Origin: Nemertoderma westbladi
Taxonomy: Eukaryota > Xenacoelomorpha > Nemertodermatida > Nemertodermatidae
Direction of reading: 5' to 3'
Length of the DNA stretch: 64,000 nt
Assembly: GCA_032718475.1 (NCBI GenBank)
Contig: JAUCBJ010007514.1
Span: forward strand, 1-64,000
The notes under the pieces were generated by a model that was given only the letters and a program-made list of their open reading frames with translations, was not told the origin of the DNA and did no database searches. Position numbers and translations under genes: made by a program. Positions 42,840-53,587 of the stretch are shown in pieces (the stretch's first letter is position 1; each line of letters starts with the position of its first letter).

Positions 42840-44680
42840 GACTGCTGGAATGGCGAAAAATGCTGACATGTGCCACGCCGGGCAAAGTGCCAGAACAGCA
42901 GACAGCCCAGTTAAACATGAGTATGTGTTTCATATATGGTTGCCATAAATAATTCGACATGTGATACACATATGTAAATGTTACAGTGTTGTCAAATGTG
43001 ATGCATATGTGGAATGTTCACATGTGATACACATATGTTTTTTATGTGACAAGTGCGACAAAAAGAGTAAAAATGTAAACGAGACCGACCAAGCACTGGT
43101 GTGGGTCTGCATTTCCTATAGACAGATAGAGAGGTGGGGCGGGGGGGGGGGGGGGGTTAGCCAACCTTATCCTATCCAATCACTACACCCTATCCTACGG
43201 CACTACACCTACCCTATACATTTAGAGAAGGAAGCATCGGAGTATATATGAAAATATTTAAACCATAGTGATATGAGAGTATCCTTAATAGATTTTGGTG
43301 ATGATCCGTAAATTCGTATTCTATTAGTTAGATTTAATTAAGTTATCTAATTTACAGCTATAATAAATTATTCATTTTGATAAATCTTCGAAAATTAATT
43401 AATTCTAAGGTCATATAATTGCTTATATGATATTTTATATCTAATTTTAAGACATATTTTCCATACAACATATATATACCACATATGAAACATATGTTCA
43501 ATTTTTTAACGGGATAAGAACTGCAATAGGCCGGCCTGCTTACCTTACGGATGGTATAGTGCATGTATGTTATCTGTCTGTCTGTCCCTGACTGATACCT
43601 AGCAGCGCAGATGACAATGCACAACCACGCAACCTGACAAGTGAAAACCACCATACATCCATACATATGTTTGTCTAATTCTATTAATACAGCACTGTAC
43701 ACAAGTGTACAATGCACATGCACAGCACAATGTGCATAGTGCAAGGCAGAAAGCAGGCAAGTCACACACTGCATCACTGAACAATTGAGTTGCCTATGAT
43801 AAGCGGTAGGCTTATGCAACGCATTATGCTGTTATGATGTAAAATATAAAATAATTTGCGATTCACTAGCTAAACTGCAAGCGACACGACGTGGTTAAGA
43901 AGAAAGAATGCAGGATCAGACTATGAAATGCCTATCATTTTAAGAATGTGTCCCACCACCAGCCCTCAAATGCAATAAACAAAACAATTGGACGATCGAC
44001 TATGGTTACTTCAATTTAGTGTCCATACAGCCTTCACAGATCATTTAAACCTTATAGCAGGCCTATGTATTGATTATACATTATATGGTAAATAGCCGGT
44101 ACTTTGAAAATACAGTATAACAAAAAATATAGATTCAACGTATTATACTGCTGATTAAAACGATATTTGTTCTTAATGCAAAAAGCTGAGTAGTGAGTGA
44201 CATCAACAAATTCCGCATCCCCCCTCGCTATTCTTTTCTGTACATGTATTACTGTAAGGCCTGTATTACCATAAGGCAAACATGTGTTCAACATATAAAT
44301 CCATGAACTGGATTACACAATTACGAATTGAATAGTTTATGGATTTAAATTTAACTCGGAGTCTTGGCTATGGCTATTTCACATATGCTCGACATATATT
44401 ATTCACATGCGCATTCTCACACATTTATTTATGATAAATTTATATGTGTAACATATAAATACCATAAATAGCGATACACACATTCTAAGTGTATGTATCA
44501 CCGCATGCGTGACATGTATTATTCATACATTAGCATAAAAACCCAATTTCCAGACACACCTATTCCATACAACATATACCACATATGAAACATAAGCTCA
44601 TGTTTAACTGGGAGGCAGAATCCAGAAGGCCCGGCGCAGAGCACAGAGATGTGCTGCGCTGGTGCAGAATTGGCAATCAG
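42840..44680. repeat. large inverted repeat around ACATATG-rich DNA
   Basis: 42840-42990 and 44540-44680 are inverted copies: CCCAGTTAAACATGAG with CATATATGG on one side, CTCATGTTTAACTGGG with ACCACATATGAAACATA on the other. GCCCGGCGC-type text lies at both outer edges. A third partial copy (ATATGAAACATATGTTCAAT) lies near 43484. Between the arms there is no gene: 43139-43157 is a poly-G run, and the rest is A+T-rich with short ACAC/TGTG repeats. It may be a fold-back element of about 1.8 kb. Confidence 0.55.
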
Positions 44681-44989
44681 CTGATCAGGCTTAATACAGC
44701 GGTATTGATCCAGAGATCAATAACACCAATTCAGCATTTGCAATTCAATTGCCAATATCCTGATATCAGAATCTGCCAATACTGCTATAGGCCTACTACA
44801 TGCAGAATTAAGTACCATACCACCACCCTTATCTGCTTATGCCTAAGTGCTTAAATTAAAGGCGGTAAAGTTTATTGACCAATAGAAATTGATGACGATG
44901 TGGAGCCCCATGTGCGTTTTTCACTCAAATGCAGATCCCTATAAACTGGTATGCTTCGGCAATAGATACACCTCCAATTATAACTCATT

Positions 44990-45215
44990 ATACACCAGTG
45001 GAAACAATATATTCTAACACTGGCGAATATGTGGTGTCATATATTAAATTTAGACAAACGAATTTCAGCGCCACTTATTAACCAATTATACGCCAGTGGA
45101 AACCATCTATTCTATCACTGGTGAATATGTGGTATCATTTATAAAAATTACGGACAAATTCAAGTGCAGCGCCACTCATACACCTGACGCCATTCTACAC
45201 CAAACGTACACCGAT
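44990..45215. repeat. tandem duplication, about 115-bp unit
   Basis: Both units carry ACACCAGTGGAAAC or ACGCCAGTGGAAAC, ATATTCTAACACTGG or CTATTCTATCACTGG, GAATATGTGGTRTCAT and CAGCGCCACTYAT. Diverged; no coding potential. A poly-C run follows at about 45413-45435. Confidence 0.65.
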
Positions 45216-45559
45216 ATAGCACTGGATCATTTTATACTGGGAGCTTTACTGGTACTGATGGGAAGCTGACACTGATGGGAAGCTGGCTATGCTCTGAATT
45301 TCTTTGTGGATTTCTTTGAGATATTTCTTTGATGCTGATATACAGTATGTGCTTTTAAAAGTTACATGTAGCGATTTTGCTCCCATTGGCACTGCAAAGC
45401 AATTATTATATCCCCCCCCCCCCCCCCCCCCCCCCACAGTGTTCTAATATAGTATATGGCGAAAATTTTGATTTCCAAGGCATTGATGTATGGAGGAAGA
45501 TGTGTTCACATACTGTATTTTGTATTTAGAAAACTTTTTAGTGATTGTAATGGTAAGTG

Positions 45560-45755
45560 CTAAAATGCACAACGAGCAACAATGACCAGCAACGAGCAAC
45601 AATGAGCAACAACGAGCAACAACGAACAACAATGAGCAACAACGAGCACCAATGTGCAACAAGGAGCAACAATGAGCAATAACGAGCAACAATGAGCAAT
45701 AACGAGCAATAATGAGCAACAACGAGCAACAATGAGCAGCAATGAGCAACCAAAA
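45560..45755. repeat. minisatellite of AAYGAGCAAC units
   Basis: About sixteen imperfect 12-bp units (AACGAGCAACAATGAGCAAC and variants). All three minus frames translate to Leu/Cys/Ser/Ala strings that look like membrane protein but are purely repeat-derived. Confidence 0.9.
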
Positions 45756-46595
45756 TAGCAATAAATTTTGGTGGTAGGGGCCTAACCAAAACAATAAACG
45801 AAATTTAAGACATGTTACAACATTATGGGTCCGGTCACAAAAAGCTGAGGTACAGTAATAAGGGTCCGATCAATAATACACAAGTAAAATATAAATGAAA
45901 TATAACGCTTCAATACGGTATTTAGAATTATTATTAATTAATTAATGGTATAATAATAATTAATATGTATTAATTAATACAGTATAAAGGCCATAAAGTT
46001 TAAGATAAAGAAGCTGAAAATAATGTTAGCTTTCTTAGTTAGTTAGTTTTCTTGTATTCTATGATACATAAAGGATAATTACATTATTATAATTGCATTA
46101 AACATACTGTATAATATAGAACTTATGTCCATTAACTTTGTACGAATTATCTGCATTGCTATTCCCACAGCAGAAGTTTCCAATAATGCGATTTCGTCGT
46201 TAAGGCTGTGACGGTGACCCTCCTGTGTATCAATACCGTTTTCATTTTCACCGCAATCCCACAGCGCCAGTTTAGTTTGTACTGTAGCTTAGTTTGGAGT
46301 TTTGATGCGTGGTATGTGTAGACATCTATAGGTATCTGGATCGTTCGTCAATAGTCTCTGTGTCTCTCCTTTGTATATTTATTGCTAAATTCATCAATTA
46401 TTCTAGAATCAACCTGCAATAAAAATAAAATGTTAGTTAGTTATTTTCATAATTGCAGGGCAGTGATGGCAAAATACAGCACGAGTACATGCAACTTTTA
46501 AAAGTTCATATCTCAGCAATTCCTCAAAGAAGTTCAGAGTTTGTTACTGTACATATTGTAATTTGTGGAAGATAGGTGCCATACAGTATAGTTTG

Positions 46596-46785
46596 GTGTA
46601 AGTTGGATGCTGTTGTGTTGAAGTTGGGTGTATTTGCAGAGTTGGGTGTAGTTGGTGAAAGTTGGGTGTAGTTGGGTGGTAGTTGGGTGAAAGTTGGGTG
46701 TAGTTGGGTGAAAGTTGGGTGTAGTTGGCCAAGTTGGGTGAAAGTTGGGTGTAGTTGGGTGAAAGTTGGGTGTAGTTTGGTGATT
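46596..46785. repeat. minisatellite of AGTTGGGTG units
   Basis: AGTTGGGTGTAGTTGGGTGA-type 10-11-bp units repeated about eighteen times. Open frames here are artefacts of the period. Confidence 0.9.
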
Positions 46786-46789
46786 AGGC

Positions 46790-47380
46790 TGACCCCCTTT
46801 TTTCACTATTTTGTCGGCGCAAATTTTTTCGGCTGGCGCAAAAAAAATTAAGGTTGGCGCACAGGAACTTTGAGCTGGCGCAGATTTTTTTGACCCTTGG
46901 CGCACCTTCGGCGCACGAAACATAGAGATTCCAGTCTGGTATCTATACACCCCCACCAACCCTAATACTGTCATACGATAGTGTCTGACAGTATCAGAGT
47001 GTACTGGTCTGCCCGCTGCCCGCTGTCGCCTGCAGGTACGATTGTATGTGTACTGTACGTAACAGTGCAACAATGTAACATGCATGCCCCATTACTGCAT
47101 TAGAGGCCTACATCATTACTCTACAGCTCGAGGACTATGCTTACTCTACGCACCGTACTGTCAGACTGTAGTTGTAGTACCACTGTACCAGTATGCAGTA
47201 GGGCAGTTAGGTACAAAGGCTGGTAGACCTATTCAATCAGTCAATGAATGCACCTTACAAATTCTGTACAAATGACAAACTGGCTGACTGAGTGGTTGTA
47301 CTACAGTACTAGGCAACTAGGCCTATACTGTAGCCTAACAGACAGCGTGACAGGTGACAGGAAAATGAAAAATGACGTTA
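46790..47380. other. no gene; GGCGCA word cluster
   Basis: 46815-46915 contains GGCGCAAATTTTTT, CTGGCGCAAAAA, TTGGCGCAC and CTGGCGCAGATTTTTTTG, the same theme as the repeats at 41900-42300. The remainder to 47380 shows no coding character. Confidence 0.5.
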
Positions 47381-47383
47381 CAG

Positions 47384-48085
47384 CGGTTTTTCGAGGGAAA
47401 TACTCCCAACCCATGCCGACTTAACAAGGCGTATCGAGTGAAGTCCAGATCCAAGAAGGACTCTCTTGGTGAAGCTGTCAATGTTAATGCTAAGATAGTA
47501 GCTCCAGTTTCAGAGTTTGTGTTGCCACTGAGCCACATGAAGAACCTGTTGCGTCTGCTGATACTGTACATAAAGAGTAACTTGATGTTGCTGTTGCAAC
47601 AAAAGAACGAACCCTAAGGGGTAAAAAAAGTAAGAAAGGTGGAAGTTAGGAAGTTCGTTCATATGTTCATTCGAGTTCTGAGGAGTCAGACGATGAGTCT
47701 GGTGTCTGGAGATGCGATCTCCTCCTCTGATGCTGAGAACGAGCAACCCGGATCTGATTCATCTGATGATCTCTCTCCGGAAGATTCGTCTGCAGAGAAC
47801 GATAGCGGGTCCCTTGTTTGGGCGAAAATGTCGAAGAACCCATGGCCAGCACGTATACTGGTAAAGTCGCGCCTAAACGCACATTTTCCTAAACCCACTA
47901 AAGGGAAATTTGGGGGCGAATACAAATATGTATACTTTTTCGGAACCAAAAATTTTTCATGTGTGAAGAATACCCCGGAATATATTCTCCCTTATATTGA
48001 GTATAAAGACAAGTTCTCTGTTCGTAAGGCCAATACCCCAAATTCTTTTATATTGGCACTAGGCGAAATAGAAAACAATGAATAA
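47384..48085 (+). pseudogene. PWWP-domain protein fragment, intronless, frameshifted upstream
   Basis: The last frame (about 47700-48085) encodes an acidic Ser/Asp stretch followed by a PWWP domain: GSLVWAKMSKNPWPARILV, then YKYVYFFGTKNFSCVKNTPE and ILPYIEYKDKFSVRK, ending in NNE. PWWP domains bind methylated histone tails and DNA in chromatin proteins. The match covers the start motif and the VYFFGT strand. Upstream coding-like pieces lie in other frames: LNKAYRVKSRSKKDSLGEAV near 47430, TLRGKKSKKGG near 47610, SSSEESDDESG near 47680. This implies two or more frameshifts. It could be a processed pseudogene or a poorly sequenced exon. Confidence 0.6.
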
Positions 48086-49040
48086 TTATAGATATACCGA
48101 TAGAATGGAATGGTATCGGAAAAATATTACGCGGTTGTATGACGGATATGTGGGAAGTTTGTTGTCGACAATGAGTGATAACGCGGCGAAATGACAATAA
48201 TACAACTGTACAACTGGATTGTTGATTGATGATAATAAATAAATATTCTTAATAAATAATAATAAACTCGAAAACAAAATAATGAATGGTAAATGATGTT
48301 AATCGTAACTTGCAAATGAAATAATGATGTAATATCTTGATGAGAGGCTTATTAAATAGCAATTCAGTTATTAAGGGAGGCCATTATCTCCTAAATGAGC
48401 CAATCAGGGCGCAGCAGCAATCGGGTGGCTCGCTAATTGTGTGTTCATGTATAAGCGGTTACCCGGGCAACTTCTCATGATGCTGATTCTATATTAGAAA
48501 ACCCCTGTAGGCATCTTCACTAATTATGTTGAGTTGAGTGTATAACAGAAGCAGGTCTGTTGCATAGGAATGGGATTAGTAGAGAGGAATGCGTGTTTAG
48601 AGGCGCTTCATTGTTATGATACGGGATGCCTGGATATAGGAAAGGACCCAAGTGATTCCGGCTTTAGTGATAACAAAGGTGGCTTGTTGGATGAGGGCCG
48701 CTGGAACATTAGCCTTGGGCGATATACAGATTTGGTGTAGTCAAGGCCGTGTTGGGATTATTAGTGAGTCATCAAAGGGGCTGCTAACAGACGGGACCGC
48801 TCATTTATATTTGCCTTGGGGGTATACGTGTAGATTCAATGCAATAGAGACCGTGTCGTATCTACTTAATGAATAACGATGGCAGAGGAAGGGGCCCGCT
48901 GATGAGCGTAGTTGATAGTTGCCTCACTGAAATGTTGCACATGGGATGCGATAGAGTAATTAGTTGCCAGTAGGGAGCCGTAGACCATAGCCATTATAAA
49001 GATAAATATAGACATTATGGCATAGTGATCTCATTGGTAA
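48086..49040. other. no gene seen
   Basis: Mixed composition. I find no splice-linked coding frame and no repeat boundaries. Confidence 0.4.
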
Positions 49041-49044
49041 TATA

Positions 49045-49130
49045 AAAACTAATTAATCTAAAAATAGAAATCAATGTATAAAGTAATTTTACTTTATACA
49101 TTGATTACTATTTTTAGATTAATTAGTTTT
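49045..49130. repeat. near-perfect hairpin, 40-bp arms, 6-base loop
   Basis: The left arm 49045-49084 (AAAACTAATTAATCTAAAAA...) and right arm 49091-49130 are reverse complements with one mismatch, around the loop AATTTT. There is no target duplication. It could be a tiny fold-back element or, if transcribed, a long stem for small-RNA processing. Confidence 0.85.
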
Positions 49131-49139
49131 AGATATATA

Positions 49140-49810
49140 GATTTATAGATTTTATATAGATTTTGTTTTAGAATTTCGAATACAATAGTGTTGTGGTTTA
49201 GCATACAAAGTTTCATCACCTAAGTGACAGTGCCACACATGTTTTTATGTCCCTGAAAACCCTTAATTTTTCAGTCGCGGACAAAATGAAATTTAAAATA
49301 TATCACAAGAAAACTCGACAAAACACAAGAAAACAAAATTCAAATTTTTGATGAGATTTTCGGATTCAGCACAGAAAATTACCCCCATAACAAAATTTAC
49401 ACCCCATACAGAGCAATTTGAATTGGATTTTTTAAAATTAGGGCGTAAAAAATAATGTCGCGAATGTGTGCGGTCATGCGAAAACTTCAATTTTTCAAAT
49501 AGTCATATCTTGACTTCTACTCAATATTTCTGAGAAATGTTTTTTTTTTCTTCATATCTTAAATCCATCATCAATCTCTCCAAAAATTAGACTGATCCAA
49601 GACATAGTGGTTTTTAACATTGGTCGTTTTGATATGGACTGACCCAAAAGTAATACAATTAATTAATTTAAAATAAAGTACAAATGAATAATTAATTTAA
49701 AATTAAATACAAATAAATAAAGTAAAATTAAATTAAATAATTAATTAAAATTAAATATAAATAAATAGGTATTAATAAATAAAAGAGCCGCGGTGTTACT
49801 TATGACACCC
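49140..49810. other. A+T-rich, no gene seen
   Basis: Non-coding; 49660-49785 is low-complexity TAAATTAAT/AAATAAAT. Confidence 0.5.
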
Positions 49811-50104
49811 TTTGGTCCTCTCGGCGACAGTTAGACCTCACTGATGACCCATTGTGTATCATGGCGCTAATCAGTCTGATTAATTAGGATAATCAATTAA
49901 ACCCTAATTAGGAGTCGTAAGACACCTATTAGGGTTTAATTGTACTAATTAATTGATGCCACCTATCAATTAGGGTCTAATTAGCCTAATTGGGAGGTGT
50001 CACCCAGACAGTCTGGCGCCAATGACACCCTATGGGTGATAATAGGGTGTCATATGACACCCAATGGGTGTCAGTGAGGTCTAACTGTCGCAGAAAGGAC
50101 CAAA
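49811..50104. mobile_element. 294-bp MITE with about 40-bp inverted ends
   Basis: The left end TTTGGTCCTCTCGGCGACAG and TTAGACCTCACTGA is mirrored by TCAGTGAGGTCTAA and CTGTCGCAGAAAGGACCAAA at the right (to 50104). The interior contains repeated and inverted CCTAATTAG and GACACCC(A/T)(A/T)TGGGTG words. No coding capacity. The target duplication is unclear (possibly CC). Confidence 0.8.
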
Positions 50105-50400
50105 CCTCTACTACTCATACACGGGTAGATTACACCAGCTTTCTTGGTGAGAATGAAGCAATACATCGACTCGGCTGTACTCTCGGACGCTCTGGTGTTG
50201 TGGTATTCAAGATAGGAGTGGATCCAGATGTGGCTGAATTCGTGTTATTGTCAGCTTCAATCACATTAGAAATTGCCCCCTGATAAATAAATAATATAAT
50301 GCAAATAATAATTAATATAAGATACACCCCCAGGCGGGGTAAACGGAGAATAATGTAAAAATGAATAAACAGGTAAATAAATTAAGTTTTTAGCCAGTTA

Positions 50401-51648
50401 CTAGTTGAGCGGGGTTTGGGACAAGGTACGTGTGGTAGCGCTGTCGGCAGCAGTCACCACAAGAGACACAGGTACAACCTTCTGATAAAGGATGGAAGGG
50501 AGTTTTGTTTGTGAAAATTTTGTGGTGATATTTTGTGGCAAAAATTATAAATAAAAGAAAACAGAAAGAGTTTGTTTTGTATATTTCGTAGAGAAAGTTG
50601 GCCAACGAAGTAAGATTTTTCTAATACTATATGTGAATGAAATAACAACTACTTTCTCAGCTCCGTGTTTCCGAAACCCATCGAATAATGGTACGAATGC
50701 CTCACTGGCACTCCACTGATTTAGTTTCATGGTTCCCCCACTTAAAATCATGAAGACACTATCTTCCGTCTTTGTGTGTTGTTTCTGAACCTATAAAGTA
50801 AACAGTTTTCACAGTAAAATAACGTTTTTTTTTAGTTACGAACAGAGTATTTTATAATCTAGGAAGATTATTATTAGCAATTGTTAATTCGAAATAAACT
50901 AACCAAATTTGCGAATTGTTCGGCGTATCTTCTCCTATATCTTACCAACTGCTCCCCAGACAGTTTCCCACTCCACTGTTTTCCTCGATGGTGGTGCACT
51001 GTTTGTCCTGCGGGATGGAATGTATAATAATTATAAACAAGCAAATTAAACAGAGTATAATTATATTACTATATTATTTTTCTATACCATCGTATAATTC
51101 TTTTTATTTAATTTTTTAATGAGGTAAATGCAATAATGCTGTAATGTCAGATATCTATTTAGACTGTAGACTGTTAGATGCATGAGAGTTTAAGTAAGAT
51201 CTAGGTCAAAATTATGATTAGTTAAAATTCTAACCTATATTGGACCGGGGAGTGCCGATTGCAAGATTCTCCTTTTTCCGGACTTTTGTCAACCTCTTCA
51301 TCAGCACCTTTATCTCATGGGTCAATTCAGTTTTCCTACTGGCATCGGTTGTTTTTAAACGTTTCGAATTTAAATTTGCGATCTTCTTCCCAATAGATCC
51401 GCAGAATCGGAATTACAAGAAGTATTAGAGTCCTCGTTTATGTTTATCTCTACTAATGGAAACGAACTCGTCGCGGTGGTGGTGGATACTAGAGGCCTTG
51501 CAGCTGGCTCAACTTCACCAGAACCGAAACCACCCGTGCTGGCAAAACCATCATTCGCCGTCTCCTCCTCGCCTATTGTCAACGGTAAACATTCGAAACC
51601 GGCGCCATCGTTTGCTTCTTCATTAAACATAATTCCATCAACATCCAT
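50401..51648 (-). CDS. four-exon gene, unknown protein, phases all match
   Basis: Exons (minus): A 51648-51235, B 51007-50904, C 50784-50653, D 50481-50401. Every junction is GT...AG: A ends phase 1 (G|gttaga) and B starts cag|GA; B to C and C to D are phase 0. Joined text: MDVDGIMFNEEANDGAGFEC (acidic start), then KTELTHEIKVLMKRLTKVRKKE, GKQWSGKLSGEQLVRYRRRY, TEDSVFMILSGGTMKLNQWS, EAFVPLFDGFRKHGAEK and a short tail ending SQTPLN. Exon A needs one frame change near 51365-51385, so it contains an indel, an error or an unseen intron. I recognise no domain; the middle is basic and may form a helix-rich nucleic-acid-binding region. The clean exon structure argues for a real host gene or a spliced transposon gene. 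50105-50400 downstream shows nothing further. Confidence 0.65.
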
Positions 51649-51817
51649 TATAAATATATACAAAGTGCAAAGAATGAATACAGCCTTTTACTGTTTTTGG
51701 TTTTAGCCTATTTATTAGTTAGCCAACAATTTACACATCCACAGAACCAGGTTAATTAAAATAAAATTATACATATCAATGTAAGTCTGTCACATATGGT
51801 CTGATGGCAGACGGTAG

Positions 51818-52365
51818 CCCACAGCCGCCAGGCGGCCATACGTAAAATCTTTAATTTCATAAAAGGCTTCAATTAAAGTATTTATGTGGATTTATACCTC
51901 CCAGCCTCCTGACCGACCTCAACCGCGTAAATAAATTAATAGACTGTTCCTTTAAAGTAATTACGCGGATTTCTGCAACAATCGTGAAAATAATTGGAAA
52001 GTGAGACCATATTAAACACAACGCATTTCTTTGTTTTATATTCAGATATTAAAGAAACACCTCATGGTCCGGTTATTTTTCTTAGATCAACATATAGTCA
52101 ATTGTGCCAGAAATAATATTTAATTACTTTATAATTATTTATTTAACTCACCGGTATATTAGGCATATATTAATAAAGTAATTTTTGTGAATTCCAATAA
52201 TTAACTTAATTTCTTTAATTATTATTAATTATTTTATGTGTACTTCAATGGACAGTCTCCTACAGTATAACTGTATAAATTTATTTACACAGTTGACGTA
52301 CAAATCCGCATAAATACTTTAATGGAAGTCATGAAATTAACGTTTTTACGTATGGCCGCTGTGGA
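51818..52365. mobile_element. about 550-bp MITE-like element with about 75-bp inverted ends
   Basis: Left GGCGGCCATACGTAAAA (51831), TTTAATTTCATAA and TTAAAGTATTTATGTGGATT are mirrored at the right by AATCCGCATAAATACTTTAA, TCATGAAATTAA and TTTTTACGTATGGCCGC, ending at about 52365. The arms differ at several positions. Interior non-coding. Confidence 0.7.
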
Positions 52366-53572
52366 CCACCATAGTCACAAAATACAATTTCAAATGTATT
52401 ACATTATACACATTAAAATGGTCACACAAAATAAACTGAAAAAAATAGAAAACATCAAACATTAAACTATCTGACCAAAGACACATGGCACAGGCACTCA
52501 CTATTGGTTACCGATAACCATTGATTACTTCTTTGCCTAACTTACATCCAAGTTACAAACTCTGCCTTAAAGCCCCCCTAAGGAAAGGAAAACCCCTGGA
52601 GGATATACAATAAAAGCTCAAAATTGGGTCTCCCTCCAATCAGCCAATAATAGTCAAACCAATATCTATTGGTCTTATACAAGCACACACATAATACCTC
52701 AGTCTGCCGGTGTCAAAGAAAAGCCAGGTCACATCTGCCCTCTCTATTCATTAACCTGCCCCAGACAATGGGCGCCAGTAAGTTATACCTTACATATAGT
52801 CAACCCAGTGCCAAGCGCCAGCCTTCCCTTTATAATTAGCCTAAATCAGTCTCGCACCTATTACAGCTCAGCACAGGATACCTACTATCTGACTATCAAT
52901 CAATAAACACTCCAAGGACATAATTTGGCGTTCCCTTTTCTGTGGACATAATTTGGCGTTCCATTACACATAATTCTGATAATATTTAAAAAGTGAGATA
53001 ACTTTTTTTTTTCTTTTTTTTTTTTGCAATTTTTTTTCTTACGAGGTGAAATGTCATTATATTTTGCAAGGAATTCAGTGGTATAAATTTTAAAATGCGA
53101 TAATTATGTATCAAATGCGCTTAGCATTCATATTTTTTCCTATGTTAGTCTATGGGGAAATGCAGCTAGATTGGTTCTGGCGACGCCAAATTTTGGCGTT
53201 CAAAAGGACAAAATCGGGCATTGTGTTCGTAACTGCCCGGGTTCCAGTCAGCCAAACTTTTACTGTACTATCATTCGAACAGCTGGCTAACCGGGACCCG
53301 TTGAACCGAACACACCAAACCCTCCCAGAATGCCCCACCCAGTTAGAAACCTCTTATATTTCCTACCAGTATTGATATTAATGAAATCCTCCCGTTGGAC
53401 CCACATGTTGCTATGACGTCCCGGTTTGAGGGATTTATATCTATTCCCCCCCCCCCCCCCCCCACCAACCCCTAACTCCCTCCCTGGTACCTCCACTACG
53501 ACCCTCCAACCGGTCGCTTCCCGCTCCCAGACAGTCACCGACCCACCCCTATAGGTTCCCGAGCCAACGCGG
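52366..53572. other. no gene; T-run and poly-C run
   Basis: Includes a T-rich run at 53004-53036 and a poly-C run at 53446-53463. From 53370 to 53587 the sequence is GC-richer and belongs to the target into which LINE copy A inserted, but I cannot read a convincing frame. Confidence 0.4.
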
Positions 53573-53587
53573 TTCCTGTCCATAGAA

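Noticed and set aside
45560-45755. CRISPR-like array
   Set aside because: Units are contiguous without unique spacers, and the DNA is eukaryotic.
45444-45794. Leu/Cys/Ser-rich minus-strand frames resembling a membrane protein
   Set aside because: All three frames are open only because of a 12-bp minisatellite; the sequence is the repeat, not a gene.
46534-47085. 183-codon minus frame with HPTTPNF repeats
   Set aside because: Derived from the AGTTGGGTG minisatellite; there is no independent coding signal outside it.
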